Source: an uncultured Eubacteriales bacterium (lineage in GTDB: Bacteria; Bacillota; Clostridia; Christensenellales; Aristaeellaceae). Taken from it: a stretch of 64,000 bases of DNA. Each line of letters begins with the position of its first letter. Position 1 is the first letter of the stretch. The notes beneath the pieces were generated by a model. The model was given only the letters and a program-made list of their open reading frames with translations. It did no database searches and had not been told where the DNA came from. Location of the stretch: positions 1 through 64,000 of the forward strand of contig CADBEB010000010.1 in assembly GCA_902793605.1 (NCBI GenBank), given 5' to 3'. This document shows positions 6,981 through 14,837 of the stretch, piece by piece. The translations under genes and the position numbers were made by a program.

Positions 6981-8366
6981 TCAGTGCTTATAGTGCGGAT
7001 TGCGCTTTTCCATGATGCGGCGGCCGAGATCGGCGCTGGCGGCAGCGGGGCGCCGGCCGGCAGCCCGCAGGGCGGCATAGACTCCGGCGTCGGCCGCCTT
7101 GCGGCCGGTATCCCGGCGGAGACGGGCAGCGATGTCCGCCGCGGCTTTCCGGCGGAGATGCTTCGGCATGCCGGCCAGCACGGGACGGACGGCCGTCAGC
7201 GCGGCGCGCAGGGCGTCGCCGGTCTTCAGAGTCTCGGGCAGGCAGCCCTCCTCATCCTCATCCTCCGCCGGATCGCTGTTCAGGAAGGCCAGGGCCGGAT
7301 CGATGACTTCCTCGATCACCTCGGAAATCTGCTCCGCACCGGGATCCAGGCTGCTGAGCACCGCGGATCCGACCGCCTCGCCGATGGCTTCGGTAAGGGT
7401 TTCCCCCTCGTCCGCCGCGGCAGGCTGCAAAAGCCCGATGATCCGGTCCAGCCGCTCACAGATGCCGGCCAGCGTCGCTTCGTCCGCGGCCTCTTCACCC
7501 GCTCCCTCCGCCGCCGCAGCGCCGTACTGCACGGCCTGCCCGTTTCCGGTGATCTCCGGAGCTTCGCCCTGCGCGGTTTCGGGAACCGCGGCTTCGGGGT
7601 CGATCATCTCCTCGAGGATCTCCGCCACCGTTTCGACATCGCCGTCTTTGGCCATCCGGGCCAGGATCTTGCTCAGGGATTTCTTCATGATGTGTGTTCT
7701 CCTTTCAGGTTTGTGGTCTTTGATCGAAACGCGGGAACCGGCGCGGCCGGCGTCGACGACAGCCACGTGGTTCCCGCGGATCTTCCTTTGGATATAGGTT
7801 CCGTTCTCCTCGCACAGCTCGTAGGTATAGCCGCAGGAGATCTCCCGCTTGCCTCCGTTCAGGATCCCGTCGATCAGGACGGGGTCGGTGATGATGAGGT
7901 CCGCCAGGAGGAGGTCGGATTCGGCGCCGGCGCCCCGGCGGACATTGTGCGCGTGGCCCTTCTGGAGGGCCCGGATGTTGCCGATATCCACGCCGTCGGG
8001 CGGGTGGTCGTTGGTCACAGGCATGCCTTCGAAGGAGGCGATCGTCTCCGGAGAAAACACTTCCTCCGGAGGTCGATACACAGGGATCAGGGGAGCGGAG
8101 ATCCCTCGGCTTCGCTCGGGATGACACGGAGTCAGGGGGGCGGAGATCCCTCGGCTTCGCTCGGGATGACCCGGGATCAGGGGGGCTTTCCGATCGCCCC
8201 CCTGGCCCCCTTCGGCTCCGAATGTGTAAGGCGGAGACAAACTCAGCTCCTCGGGCAGGTATTCCTGGGTGCCGGTGCGGGCAACGGGCACGTTCAGGCA
8301 GAGGAGGTAACCTTCAGGCTCACGCCGCGATATGTTTTCTGAAAGACGGGTTCCATAGTAATGCAT
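6981..8366 (-). CDS. DUF2213 phage head protein with in-frame repeat insertion
   Basis: DUF2213 proteins combine a probable maturation protease with a scaffold-like tail. The N-terminus reads MHYYGTRLSENIS then GYLLCLNVPVARTGTQEY; the core VFSPETIASFEGMPVTNDHP and EISCGYTYELCEENGTYI is the family signature. Residues from about 235 on form an acidic scaffold-like tail. Two 15-residue units (HPERSRGISAP type) interrupt the region before the core; they are translations of a dispersed DNA repeat inserted in frame. The gene's first 52 bases are duplicated upstream at 8513-8568, so the ancestral start was probably 8557 and the present ATG at 8366 carries a weaker GAGGTG site. Functionality is uncertain. 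Confidence 0.75.
   Translation of the reverse strand: MHYYGTRLSENISRREPEGYLLCLNVPVARTGTQEYLPEELSLSPPYTFGAEGGQGGDRKAPLIPGHPERSRGISAPLTPCHPERSRGISAPLIPVYRPPEEVFSPETIASFEGMPVTNDHPPDGVDIGNIRALQKGHAHNVRRGAGAESDLLLADLIITDPVLIDGILNGGKREISCGYTYELCEENGTYIQRKIRGNHVAVVDAGRAGSRVSIKDHKPERRTHIMKKSLSKILARMAKDGDVETVAEILEEMIDPEAAVPETAQGEAPEITGNGQAVQYGAAAAEGAGEEAADEATLAGICERLDRIIGLLQPAAADEGETLTEAIGEAVGSAVLSSLDPGAEQISEVIEEVIDPALAFLNSDPAEDEDEEGCLPETLKTGDALRAALTAVRPVLAGMPKHLRRKAAADIAARLRRDTGRKAADAGVYAALRAAGRRPAAASADLGRRIMEKRNPHYKH
8081..8171. repeat. Two 45-bp repeat units inserted in frame in the DUF2213 gene
   Basis: GCGGAGATCCCTCGGCTTCG begins at 8095 and again at 8140, each followed by CTCGGGATGAC. The period of 45 bases keeps the reading frame open. 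The units belong to the AATGACAC/ATGACAC family seen at 5335-5445. Confidence 0.85.
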
Positions 8367-8568
8367 ACTTCACCTCAGAACGAGTAATTGAGCCCGAAGG
8401 CCCTCGGGGCGAACCTCTTTCGACCGCCGGTGGCGGGAATTTCGAAAGAGGTGAGGTCAGCCGAAACAAGCAAGCTCCGCAGTGCGGAGTTGCGCCGATT
8501 GAGGCTGCGGAAACGCCGCGATATGTTTTCTGACAGACGGGTTCCATAGTAATGCATACTTCACCTCC
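8319..8568. repeat. 52-bp direct duplication flanking an inserted structured repeat
   Basis: The segment CCGCGATATGTTTTCTGA through TGCATACTTCACCTC occurs at about 8319-8375 and again at 8513-8568, with one internal difference (AAAGACGG or CAGACGG). It contains the ribosome binding site, start codon and first 13 codons of the DUF2213 gene. Between the copies lies a structured repeat. The upstream copy runs into a short dead-end frame of 60 codons. Confidence 0.85.
8405..8512 (-). repeat. Structured dispersed repeat, copy 1 (CCTCAATCG...TCGAAAGAGG)
   Basis: Read on the minus strand it begins CCTCAATCGGCGCAACTCCG, contains the small hairpin ACTCCGCACTGCGGAG, and ends with a long stem ACCTCTTTCGA / TCGAAAGAGGT enclosing CCGCCACCGGCGG. 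A second copy at 39245-39340 aligns over about 96 bases with compensatory changes in the long stem. Confidence 0.75.
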
Positions 8569-8787
8569 AAAAAGGGCATAGAAGAGGAAGCATCCGCGCT
8601 TCAGCGCGGCAAATGCTTCCCTTATTACAGCTGTCAAAACCGCAAAGCGGTTTTGGTAACAGCGATCATAAACAGCCCGGCAGTCCAGTTCATGCCCGGG
8701 CTGCCGGGCCTGCTTCCGCAGGATCATCATCTCATGGATAAATGCTGCACGCAGGTGCAAGATAATGAAGGAAAGCGAAGAGGGTGC
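8568..8787. other. Non-coding stretch with three stem-loops between DUF2213 and portal genes
   Basis: No coding signal is visible. Three hairpins follow each other: GGAAGCAT..ATGCTTCC enclosing CCGCGCTTCAGCGCGG (about 8590-8620), GCTGTCAAAACCGC / GCGGTTTTGGTAACAGC (8628-8662), and CAGCCCGGCA / TGCCCGGGCTG (8674-8704). Related phages usually have a MuF-type head morphogenesis gene here, so this looks like a deletion scar filled with repeats. Confidence 0.6.
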
Positions 8788-10089
8788 TCAGCCGGCGGGA
8801 TCCTGCACCTTCGTAAAGATCCCCATGTCCACGCCCAGGGCCTTCAGGTCCGCGCGGGCCTCCTCCAGGGTGATCAGGCCGGCCTCGTAGGCCCGGATCA
8901 CCTTGTCGGACCTTTTGTCCGCGCGGTCCGCCCGCTCGGCGGGCGTGGGCGTCATGACCGGCTCGAAGACGATCTCCGTATCCTCGGGAACAAAGCCCCA
9001 GCAGGAGACCGCCAGGACCGGCAGGAGGCGCTCCAGGGCAGGGCGCAGGATCCGCTCCTGCATCTGGGAGATCATATCGTAATAGTTGCGCAGATCGCTC
9101 TCGCCGGTGGCGTTCATCCCCTGGGGCGAGCGGCCGAAGAGTCTGGTCGCCGGGATCTCCGCGGCGCCGGCCATGTCCATCATGAACTGCTCATAGATCT
9201 CGGCGAGGCCGGAAAAGGAATAGGCATGGTTCTCGAGGGAGTCGTCCTTCGAAAGGAGCTGCAGACCGTAGGAGGTGCGGAAGCGGTTCTCGAGGCTCAT
9301 GGCCTCCTCCACGTTCCGCCGCTGCAGGTCGGTGCCGCAGTTCAGGACTTCGCCGTAGTCCGACATCTTCAGGGTGGTGATGTTCGCCTGGAAGATCAGC
9401 TGGGCAATGTTCGCGGACGCCGCGCTGCGCTTTTGCAGCTCGTCCTGGATATGCTCCATCTCGCTGGCGCCCCAGTAGTCCTCCCGGACGGTCTCCATGC
9501 GCGGCAGCTCCCGGCCGACAAAGCGCAGGACGCGCGAGTGGTGGATCGTCACCGTCCGGTAGTCCCCGGTGTCCAGGTTTACGGTATAGCTGAGCGGGAG
9601 GCCGAAGTCCGGATCGTCCAGGTCCTCCACCAGCTCCGCGGACGGCTGGATACCCTGGGACCGGTCCAGGACCAGCAGGCCCCGGAAGCAGTCCGGCAGG
9701 AGAAGGTCCATATCCAGCGGCTGATCCAGCCGGTCCTCCTCCCCGCGGATCACCATCACGGCAAGGGCGCCGCCGTACAGCCGCGCCCAGCGGATCGCGT
9801 TGGTGATCTCCTGCTTGACGGAGTGCTTCGCCTCCAGGCGGGAAAGATCGTGAAGGGCTTTCTCCGGCAGGGAGGTGTTCAGGCGGTACCAGGCCCGGGT
9901 CATGTCCTCCGAGGGCATGTCGATGATCCGCATCGTCAGCCAGGACTCCCGGTACATGGCCGTCAGCCGCTCCGGATCCGAGGTCAGGCCCGAGCGCAGG
10001 AAGGTGCCGGCGGAGAGCAGGGGCGAGTCCTCGCCCAGGAAGGCCGCGGCGTTGGAGTAGCCGTCCGCGGCGCGCCTGCCTTTCTTCAT
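8788..10089 (-). CDS. Phage portal protein (DUF1073/Acb1-type family)
   Basis: At 433 residues this matches DUF1073-type portals, which form the dodecameric DNA gate of the capsid. Family features include SWLTMRIIDMPSEDMTRAW near residues 47-65, the RWARLYGGALAVMVI strand-helix, and AGAAEIPATRLFGRSPQGMN followed by GESDLRNYYDMI in the C-terminal half. The ATG at 10089 overlaps the terminase stop by four bases (ATGA). Length and motifs look intact, unlike the genes after it. Confidence 0.85.
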   Translation of the reverse strand: MKKGRRAADGYSNAAAFLGEDSPLLSAGTFLRSGLTSDPERLTAMYRESWLTMRIIDMPSEDMTRAWYRLNTSLPEKALHDLSRLEAKHSVKQEITNAIRWARLYGGALAVMVIRGEEDRLDQPLDMDLLLPDCFRGLLVLDRSQGIQPSAELVEDLDDPDFGLPLSYTVNLDTGDYRTVTIHHSRVLRFVGRELPRMETVREDYWGASEMEHIQDELQKRSAASANIAQLIFQANITTLKMSDYGEVLNCGTDLQRRNVEEAMSLENRFRTSYGLQLLSKDDSLENHAYSFSGLAEIYEQFMMDMAGAAEIPATRLFGRSPQGMNATGESDLRNYYDMISQMQERILRPALERLLPVLAVSCWGFVPEDTEIVFEPVMTPTPAERADRADKRSDKVIRAYEAGLITLEEARADLKALGVDMGIFTKVQDPAG

Positions 10090-11351
10090 GCGTCATGCCC
10101 TCCCGCCCTCCGGAACCGGGTCGTGCGGGTATGGCAGAGGTAGCGCAGGGCGTCCATGGCATGGTCGTGGTCCTTGACGGGGCGTTCCTCGCCCCGGTCG
10201 CGGGCCTTGCTGTCCCAGAGGTAGCCGTGGATCTCCCGCAGGAGGCAGGGGCAGCGGTTCCGTTCCGCCCGGACCTGGCGGTTGCCGATCAGGACCGCGG
10301 TGGTCGCGATGCCTTCGCGCACCTCGTTCCGCGCGTCCTGCAGGCGGAAGCCGCGGTTGCGCAGCTCCGCCTTGAAGCTCGCCGCGCTCGGGTCCACGAT
10401 GATCTGCGCGTTCCGGTCCCCGCCGAGGAAGGCCGTCAGGTCGTCCGCGTACTCGGCGTCGGTCTTCTGACGCTTCCGGGCCGCGGAATCCCAGTAGTAC
10501 TCGTTCACGATCCAGAAGGTCCGCCCGTCGTCCCGCACGTCCAGGAAGACGCAGGGGTTCGCGGTGCCGTAGTCCACAGCGCAGAAGCGGCGCATGTGCC
10601 GGAGCGGGACCGCCGCCTCCGGGGACTCCTCCAGGGCGAAGGTGTTCTCCCGGTCGTCCCACATGGGATAGACCGCGCCTTCCGCGCTGACCCATTCGCC
10701 GAGGATGTACTGCCGGTAAAAAACGCCCGCGAAGCTGCGGGCGTAACTCTCCCGGATCTCCGGGCTGAGGGTGAGGTTGTCGTCCATGGTGAAGTGGAGG
10801 CGGTACAGGCCGATCTCCTCCGCGCGGTCGATGAAATCCGTCTTGATATAGTGATAGGCGCCGTTGGGGTTGCAGTTCATGAAGATCCGGCTGCCCTCGA
10901 CCGAGCAGCGGCCGATCATCTGGTCGATGAAGGACCGGGGGAAGAGGGCCGCCTCGTCCGCGTAGGCTCCGGCCGCCGTCATGCCCTGGAGCTTGTCCTG
11001 GGCGTTGTCCTTGTCCGCGCCGAAGAGGAAATAGCGGTTCGTCCCGATCACGACCATCCCCTCCCCCCGCTTCCATTCATATGGGATGCCGAGGGCGTCG
11101 AGCATGGAGAAGAGCGGGAGGAGGACGTTGCGCTTCAGGGCGCCGGAGGTCACCCCGGCCACGATGAACTCCCTGCCTTCGTGGCAGGTCTGGCTCCAGA
11201 GGAAAAAGGAAAGGATCATCGCGATCGTCTTGCCGCTGCGGATCGCGCCGTCCGCCAGCACGAAGCGCTGGTGCTCATGGCCTGAACCGGGCCGCCACCA
11301 GTTCAGCAGCTGCCTCTGCCGGCGGGAGAAGGGCCGGAAAACGAAGCCCAT
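10086..11351 (-). CDS. Phage terminase large subunit
   Basis: The motor-nuclease that packages DNA into the procapsid. The 421-residue protein has a Walker A-like DGAIRSGKT (about residues 34-42), a Walker B region AGAYADEAALF, a coupling motif in NCNPNGAYHY, and a C-terminal RNase H-fold nuclease domain with CAVDYGTANP and IIVDPSAASF; the late DHAMDALRY motif is typical of PBSX-type large terminases. I choose ATG 11351, which overlaps the small subunit stop (ATGA); the longer frame upstream is a shadow of that gene. Confidence 0.92.
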   Translation of the reverse strand: MGFVFRPFSRRQRQLLNWWRPGSGHEHQRFVLADGAIRSGKTIAMILSFFLWSQTCHEGREFIVAGVTSGALKRNVLLPLFSMLDALGIPYEWKRGEGMVVIGTNRYFLFGADKDNAQDKLQGMTAAGAYADEAALFPRSFIDQMIGRCSVEGSRIFMNCNPNGAYHYIKTDFIDRAEEIGLYRLHFTMDDNLTLSPEIRESYARSFAGVFYRQYILGEWVSAEGAVYPMWDDRENTFALEESPEAAVPLRHMRRFCAVDYGTANPCVFLDVRDDGRTFWIVNEYYWDSAARKRQKTDAEYADDLTAFLGGDRNAQIIVDPSAASFKAELRNRGFRLQDARNEVREGIATTAVLIGNRQVRAERNRCPCLLREIHGYLWDSKARDRGEERPVKDHDHAMDALRYLCHTRTTRFRRAGGHDA

Positions 11352-11752
11352 CAGGCGGACTCCCCGGGGTCGTCGAAGAGACTGCGCATCTCCTCCTCCG
11401 GCGGCAGGACGGCGGCGGTCAGGGAGCGGAGGGCGGACTCCGCGCCGATGCGCGCTTCCGCGGCGGCATTGGGCAGGAAGCGGTTGTACTGCTGGGAGAT
11501 GATCGTGGCGGACTTCTTCAGCTGGTCGAAGCTCGCCCGGCGGATCGCGATCAGGCCGTCCATGCGGATCATGTCCATCATCGTTTCCAGGGGGCGGCCG
11601 TAGGTCCTGCGGCACCAGCGCCGCAGCTTCCTCTCATCCGTCCCGACATAGCCGAGGATCTCCTCCGGCGCGCACTGGAGCGCGGTCAGCTCCTCAAAAA
11701 GCTCACGGGTCAGTTCACGCCGGAGCCCGGCCAGCACGGTATCGTTCGGCAT
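11351..11752 (-). CDS. Phage terminase small subunit
   Basis: A 133-residue DNA-recognition subunit that selects phage DNA for packaging. ATG 11752 follows AAAGGAGG. The N-terminal half has a helix-turn-helix-like arrangement (ALQCAPEEILGYVGTDERKL then RRWCRRTYGRPLETMMD), and the C-terminal half (RASFDQLKKSATIISQQYNR) is the oligomerisation-type helix of these proteins. It is the first gene of the phage late block and is separated from upstream DNA by a terminator. Confidence 0.8.
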   Translation of the reverse strand: MPNDTVLAGLRRELTRELFEELTALQCAPEEILGYVGTDERKLRRWCRRTYGRPLETMMDMIRMDGLIAIRRASFDQLKKSATIISQQYNRFLPNAAAEARIGAESALRSLTAAVLPPEEEMRSLFDDPGESA

Positions 11753-11779
11753 TGACTTGCCTCCTTTCCTTCCGGACAC

Positions 11780-11806
11780 AAAAAAGCTCCGGCTGCGCGC
11801 CGGAGC
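11780..11806 (-). terminator. Rho-independent terminator upstream of the terminase genes
   Basis: On the minus strand GCTCCGGC-GCGCA-GCCGGAGC followed by six T. It would stop transcription from the LRR gene at 11889 before the prophage. Confidence 0.8.
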
Positions 11807-11847
11807 GGTGTATGTTTTTCCATTTTTACTGTAGCATGGGCGCCGGG

Positions 11848-11888
11848 TCCCGCACAAGTCCCGCACGGGTCCCGCACGGGTCCCGTTT
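11848..11888. repeat. 11-bp tandem repeat (GTCCCGCACGG)
   Basis: GTCCCGCACAA, two exact GTCCCGCACGG units and a partial unit follow each other. It lies between the LRR stop and the phage terminator, near the presumed prophage edge; no function visible. Confidence 0.8.
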
Positions 11889-13817
11889 TTACGGTTCGGC
11901 CCAGATATCGGTCTTGGTCTCCTCCGTTTCGGTCGTCGGTTCGGAGCCGTCCCAGTAGCGGTAGTCGTAGACGTTGTCGTCGCAGTACGCCTCCGCCTTG
12001 CTGCCCTTTTCCACCCAGACCACCAGGTCGTCCGCGCAGTCGTTGAAGATCATGTCGCCCATGTTCTGGACGCTGCTGGGAACGACGATATAGATCAGGC
12101 TTTTACAGTTCAGGAAGGCCTGCTTGCGGATCGTCTTCACGGTCTTGGGCAGGGTGACCTTCGTGATCTTCTCACAGTCCTTGAACGCCTTCTCGCCGAT
12201 GGTCTTCACCCCGGCGGGAATATACGGGTTCTCCAGCGCCCTGCAGCCGGAGAAGGCGTTGCTGCCGATGGCCTTGACCTGGTCGGGGATCGTCACGGCT
12301 GTCAGCTGCTCGCAGTATTCGAACAGGCCATCCGGGATGATCGTGATCTCCCCCGGAAGGTTGACGCTCTTCAGGTTGATGCAGCCGGAGAAGGCGCGGG
12401 TGCCGACGGAGTTGACGCTCGACGGGATTTTGATCTCCTCCAGCCAGTCGCAGCCGGAGAAGGCCGCCACGCCGATCGTCGTCAGGCCGTCCGGCAGGTT
12501 TATGTTCGTCAGGCTCTTGCAGTCGGTGAACACGTTGTCGCCGATCACGGTCAGGCCGTCCGGCAGGACCACTTCCACGAGCTGGTTGTCCCGGTTGAAC
12601 AGGCTCATGTTCAGCTCGGTGATCTTTGACGGGACGGTGAAACGCTTCAGGTTGATGCAGCTCTCGAAAGCCCAGATGCCGATCTGCTCCACGGAGTCCG
12701 GCACGTCGATCTCCTCGAGCGAATAGCAGTTGGAGAAGGCGAAGTCCCCGATGGTCTTCACGGTGGAAGGCAGGGTGATATGCACGGGATACTTGCAGTT
12801 TTCAAAGGAACTGACGCCGACGATCTCCGTGCCCTCCGGCACCTCGTACTCCTTGCTGATGGCGGCGCAGGGGTAGCAGATCAGGCGTTTTTCCTCGTTG
12901 TCGAAGAGGACGCCGTCCTTCATCTCCAGGCGGGGATTGGTGGACGACAGGCTGATGAAGGCCAGCTGGATGCAGCCCATGAAGGGGTTGCCGGGCATAT
13001 CCGTCAGCGCGTCCGGGATCGCCACGCCGGTCAGTTTCTCACAGTTGGCGAAGGCGCGGTTCTCCGCGCGCCGCAGGCTCTGCGGCAGGATCAGTTCCTC
13101 CAGGTTCGTGCAGCGGTTGAAAGCGCTCTCCTCGACGACCTCCAGCTCGTCCGGAAGCTTCACCGCCGTCAACTCCTTGCACTCGACGAAGGCGCTGCTG
13201 CCGACGATCCGGATGTCCCCGGGGATCTCGTAGCTGCCGTTGTCCGTCTGGTGGAGGAAGGCGACCAGGCGGGCTTCCTCCTTGTTGATGAGGGCGCCGT
13301 CCCGGACCTCGAAGATCTGGTTCGGATTGGAGAAGGAAACGTCCGTCAGGTTGTCGCACAGGGCGAAGGGGTTCTCCCCCAGGGTCTCGAGACGCTCGGG
13401 CAGGACGATCTCCTTCAGGCCCTTGCAGTTGGAAAAGGCGCGGTTTCCGATGGACTTCAGGGTCCCGGGCAGCTTGATCTTCCCGATCCCGTCGCAGCTG
13501 GAGAAGGCCTTCGAGCCGATGGTCTCCACGCCGTCGGGGATCACGACGGAGGTGATCTTCTGCTTCAGCTGGAAGACGCCGTCGCCGATGGCGGTGACCG
13601 GGAAACCGTCCAGCTCGTTCGGGATGATCAGCTCGGTATCCGCACCGCGGTACGCGATGATCTTCGCGGTGTTGTCGTCCTGGATCTCAAACTGCCAGGA
13701 CCAGACCGTCCGCGTTTCTGCGGCGGAGGCGATCCCGGCCTGCAGCAGGCACAGCGCAAGGCAGAGCAGCAGGCAGGCCGCTTTCTTCCCGAACGTTCTG
13801 TTTTTTCTCACATTCAT
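11889..13817 (-). CDS. Secreted BspA-like leucine-rich-repeat protein (LRR_5)
   Basis: The 642-residue protein starts at ATG 13817 (MNVRKNRTFGKKA), with a signal peptide ending near ASAAE, and then about 20 BspA repeats (IP.GV..IG..AFS.C..L). Several are interrupted by longer 'island' segments such as NPQIFEVRDGALINKEE type loops, the same organisation as the prophage-borne paralogue at 3497-4936. No LPxTG motif or lipobox is present. The C-terminus ends in an acidic, Thr-rich tail after DDNVYDYRYW. It follows the secreted protein at 13850 by 32 bases and is probably co-transcribed with it. Confidence 0.9.
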   Translation of the reverse strand: MNVRKNRTFGKKAACLLLCLALCLLQAGIASAAETRTVWSWQFEIQDDNTAKIIAYRGADTELIIPNELDGFPVTAIGDGVFQLKQKITSVVIPDGVETIGSKAFSSCDGIGKIKLPGTLKSIGNRAFSNCKGLKEIVLPERLETLGENPFALCDNLTDVSFSNPNQIFEVRDGALINKEEARLVAFLHQTDNGSYEIPGDIRIVGSSAFVECKELTAVKLPDELEVVEESAFNRCTNLEELILPQSLRRAENRAFANCEKLTGVAIPDALTDMPGNPFMGCIQLAFISLSSTNPRLEMKDGVLFDNEEKRLICYPCAAISKEYEVPEGTEIVGVSSFENCKYPVHITLPSTVKTIGDFAFSNCYSLEEIDVPDSVEQIGIWAFESCINLKRFTVPSKITELNMSLFNRDNQLVEVVLPDGLTVIGDNVFTDCKSLTNINLPDGLTTIGVAAFSGCDWLEEIKIPSSVNSVGTRAFSGCINLKSVNLPGEITIIPDGLFEYCEQLTAVTIPDQVKAIGSNAFSGCRALENPYIPAGVKTIGEKAFKDCEKITKVTLPKTVKTIRKQAFLNCKSLIYIVVPSSVQNMGDMIFNDCADDLVVWVEKGSKAEAYCDDNVYDYRYWDGSEPTTETEETKTDIWAEP

Positions 13818-13849
13818 CCGTTTTCTTCCGTCCTTCTGTGTATCATGCG

Positions 13850-14662
13850 TCAATAGATCAGCGTCAGGTCGTCCTCGTTGAAGAACAGAAAGGAACGGGC
13901 GTAGGATTCCTTTTTCTCCCTGCTCTTGAAGACAATCCCCAGGAGGGGGTTGCTCGACCGGTCGGGGCTGAAATAGCGCGAGGCCAGCGTGTAGCACATG
14001 AGCACCCGGAGCCCGTCCGGCAGGGTGCCGCGGTGTTTTTTCCGGTCCATGGGCTCGTACCGGGTTTTGTTCCGGTAGACCGCGATGCAGTATCCGTATT
14101 TTATCGCTTCCTTCAGCCCATAGGTCCAGTAGGGTACGGTCACGAACTGGGTCACGTCGATCCACACGATGCGGTGGATGTCCAGCCGGACCACCTTCAG
14201 GTAGCCGATGAATTTGTGTCCCTTCGCCTCGCGGATCTGCTGGTCGATCACGAGGACCGGGGTCTTGTGCTTGATGGAGTCTTTCGCCGCTTTGAACTCG
14301 CCGCCCTTCTCCTCGTAGACAGGCAGCTGCCACGGCGTCTGCGTGAAGGTGTTGAAGCGGCTGACCTCCCAGTCGGCCTGCAGCGAGGCGTAGCCGACCA
14401 CGCCGCGGTAATCCGGCTCGACCCCGGTCTCGTCCGGCAGACCGCGCCCGCGCTTCTCCGGCGCGTGGCGGGGTTCCATCGCCTTCCCGTCAGCCCCCTT
14501 GACGCCGAAGCCCGCGATCGCGTTCTTCGCCATGATCAGGTCGACGTCCATCGGAGCGGGGGCAGCGGGCTGCTCCGCCAGGGCAGCGGGAAACAGGCCG
14601 GCCGCCAGCGCAAGCGCCAGCAGCAGGGCGGCTGCTCTCCTTGTCATTTTTTCGGTACCCAC
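13850..14662 (-). CDS. Secreted protein of unknown function
   Basis: A 270-residue exported protein starting at GTG 14662 with AGGAGG seven bases upstream; an in-frame ATG five codons on is an alternative. The signal peptide (TRRAAALLLALALAAGLFP) is cleaved probably after ALA. The mature part has no cysteine pattern or repeat that I recognise; it holds a Tyr-rich segment (YGLKEAIKYGYCIAVYRNK) and a basic C-terminus. A near-consensus promoter at 14755-14783 starts a two-gene unit with the LRR gene at 11889, so a joint surface role is plausible but unproven. Confidence 0.6.
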   Translation of the reverse strand: MGTEKMTRRAAALLLALALAAGLFPAALAEQPAAPAPMDVDLIMAKNAIAGFGVKGADGKAMEPRHAPEKRGRGLPDETGVEPDYRGVVGYASLQADWEVSRFNTFTQTPWQLPVYEEKGGEFKAAKDSIKHKTPVLVIDQQIREAKGHKFIGYLKVVRLDIHRIVWIDVTQFVTVPYWTYGLKEAIKYGYCIAVYRNKTRYEPMDRKKHRGTLPDGLRVLMCYTLASRYFSPDRSSNPLLGIVFKSREKKESYARSFLFFNEDDLTLIY

Positions 14663-14754
14663 GGTGCTTCCTCCTCATCCGCTGATAACAGCAAGGCCGT
14701 TGCCGGCGGATTGACTTATCGCGTTGTGGTCATTGAAAATAATATTACAGTTCA

Positions 14755-14783
14755 GTATAACATCTTTTTCTGACTTTGTCACC
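14755..14783 (-). promoter_or_regulatory. Sigma-A promoter of the secreted protein/LRR unit
   Basis: Minus strand GTGACA (14778-14783), 17-base spacer, TATACT (14755-14760), about 92 bases before the GTG start at 14662. Confidence 0.7.
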
Positions 14784-14807
14784 ATGGATTTGAAGGGGGG
14801 ATTCACG

Positions 14808-14837
14808 AAAACAGCAGCCCTTGCGGGCTGCTGTTTA
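14808..14837 (-). terminator. Terminator after the COG0523 gene pair
   Basis: AACAGCAGCCC-GCAA-GGGCTGCTGTT on the minus strand with a GCAA tetraloop and a T-run; it overlaps the stop codon of the preceding gene. Confidence 0.75.

Noticed and set aside
8628..8662. Hairpin GCTGTCAAAACCGC / GCGGTTTTGGTAACAGC as an integron attC site
   Set aside because: It lacks the attC consensus boxes and no integrase is nearby.
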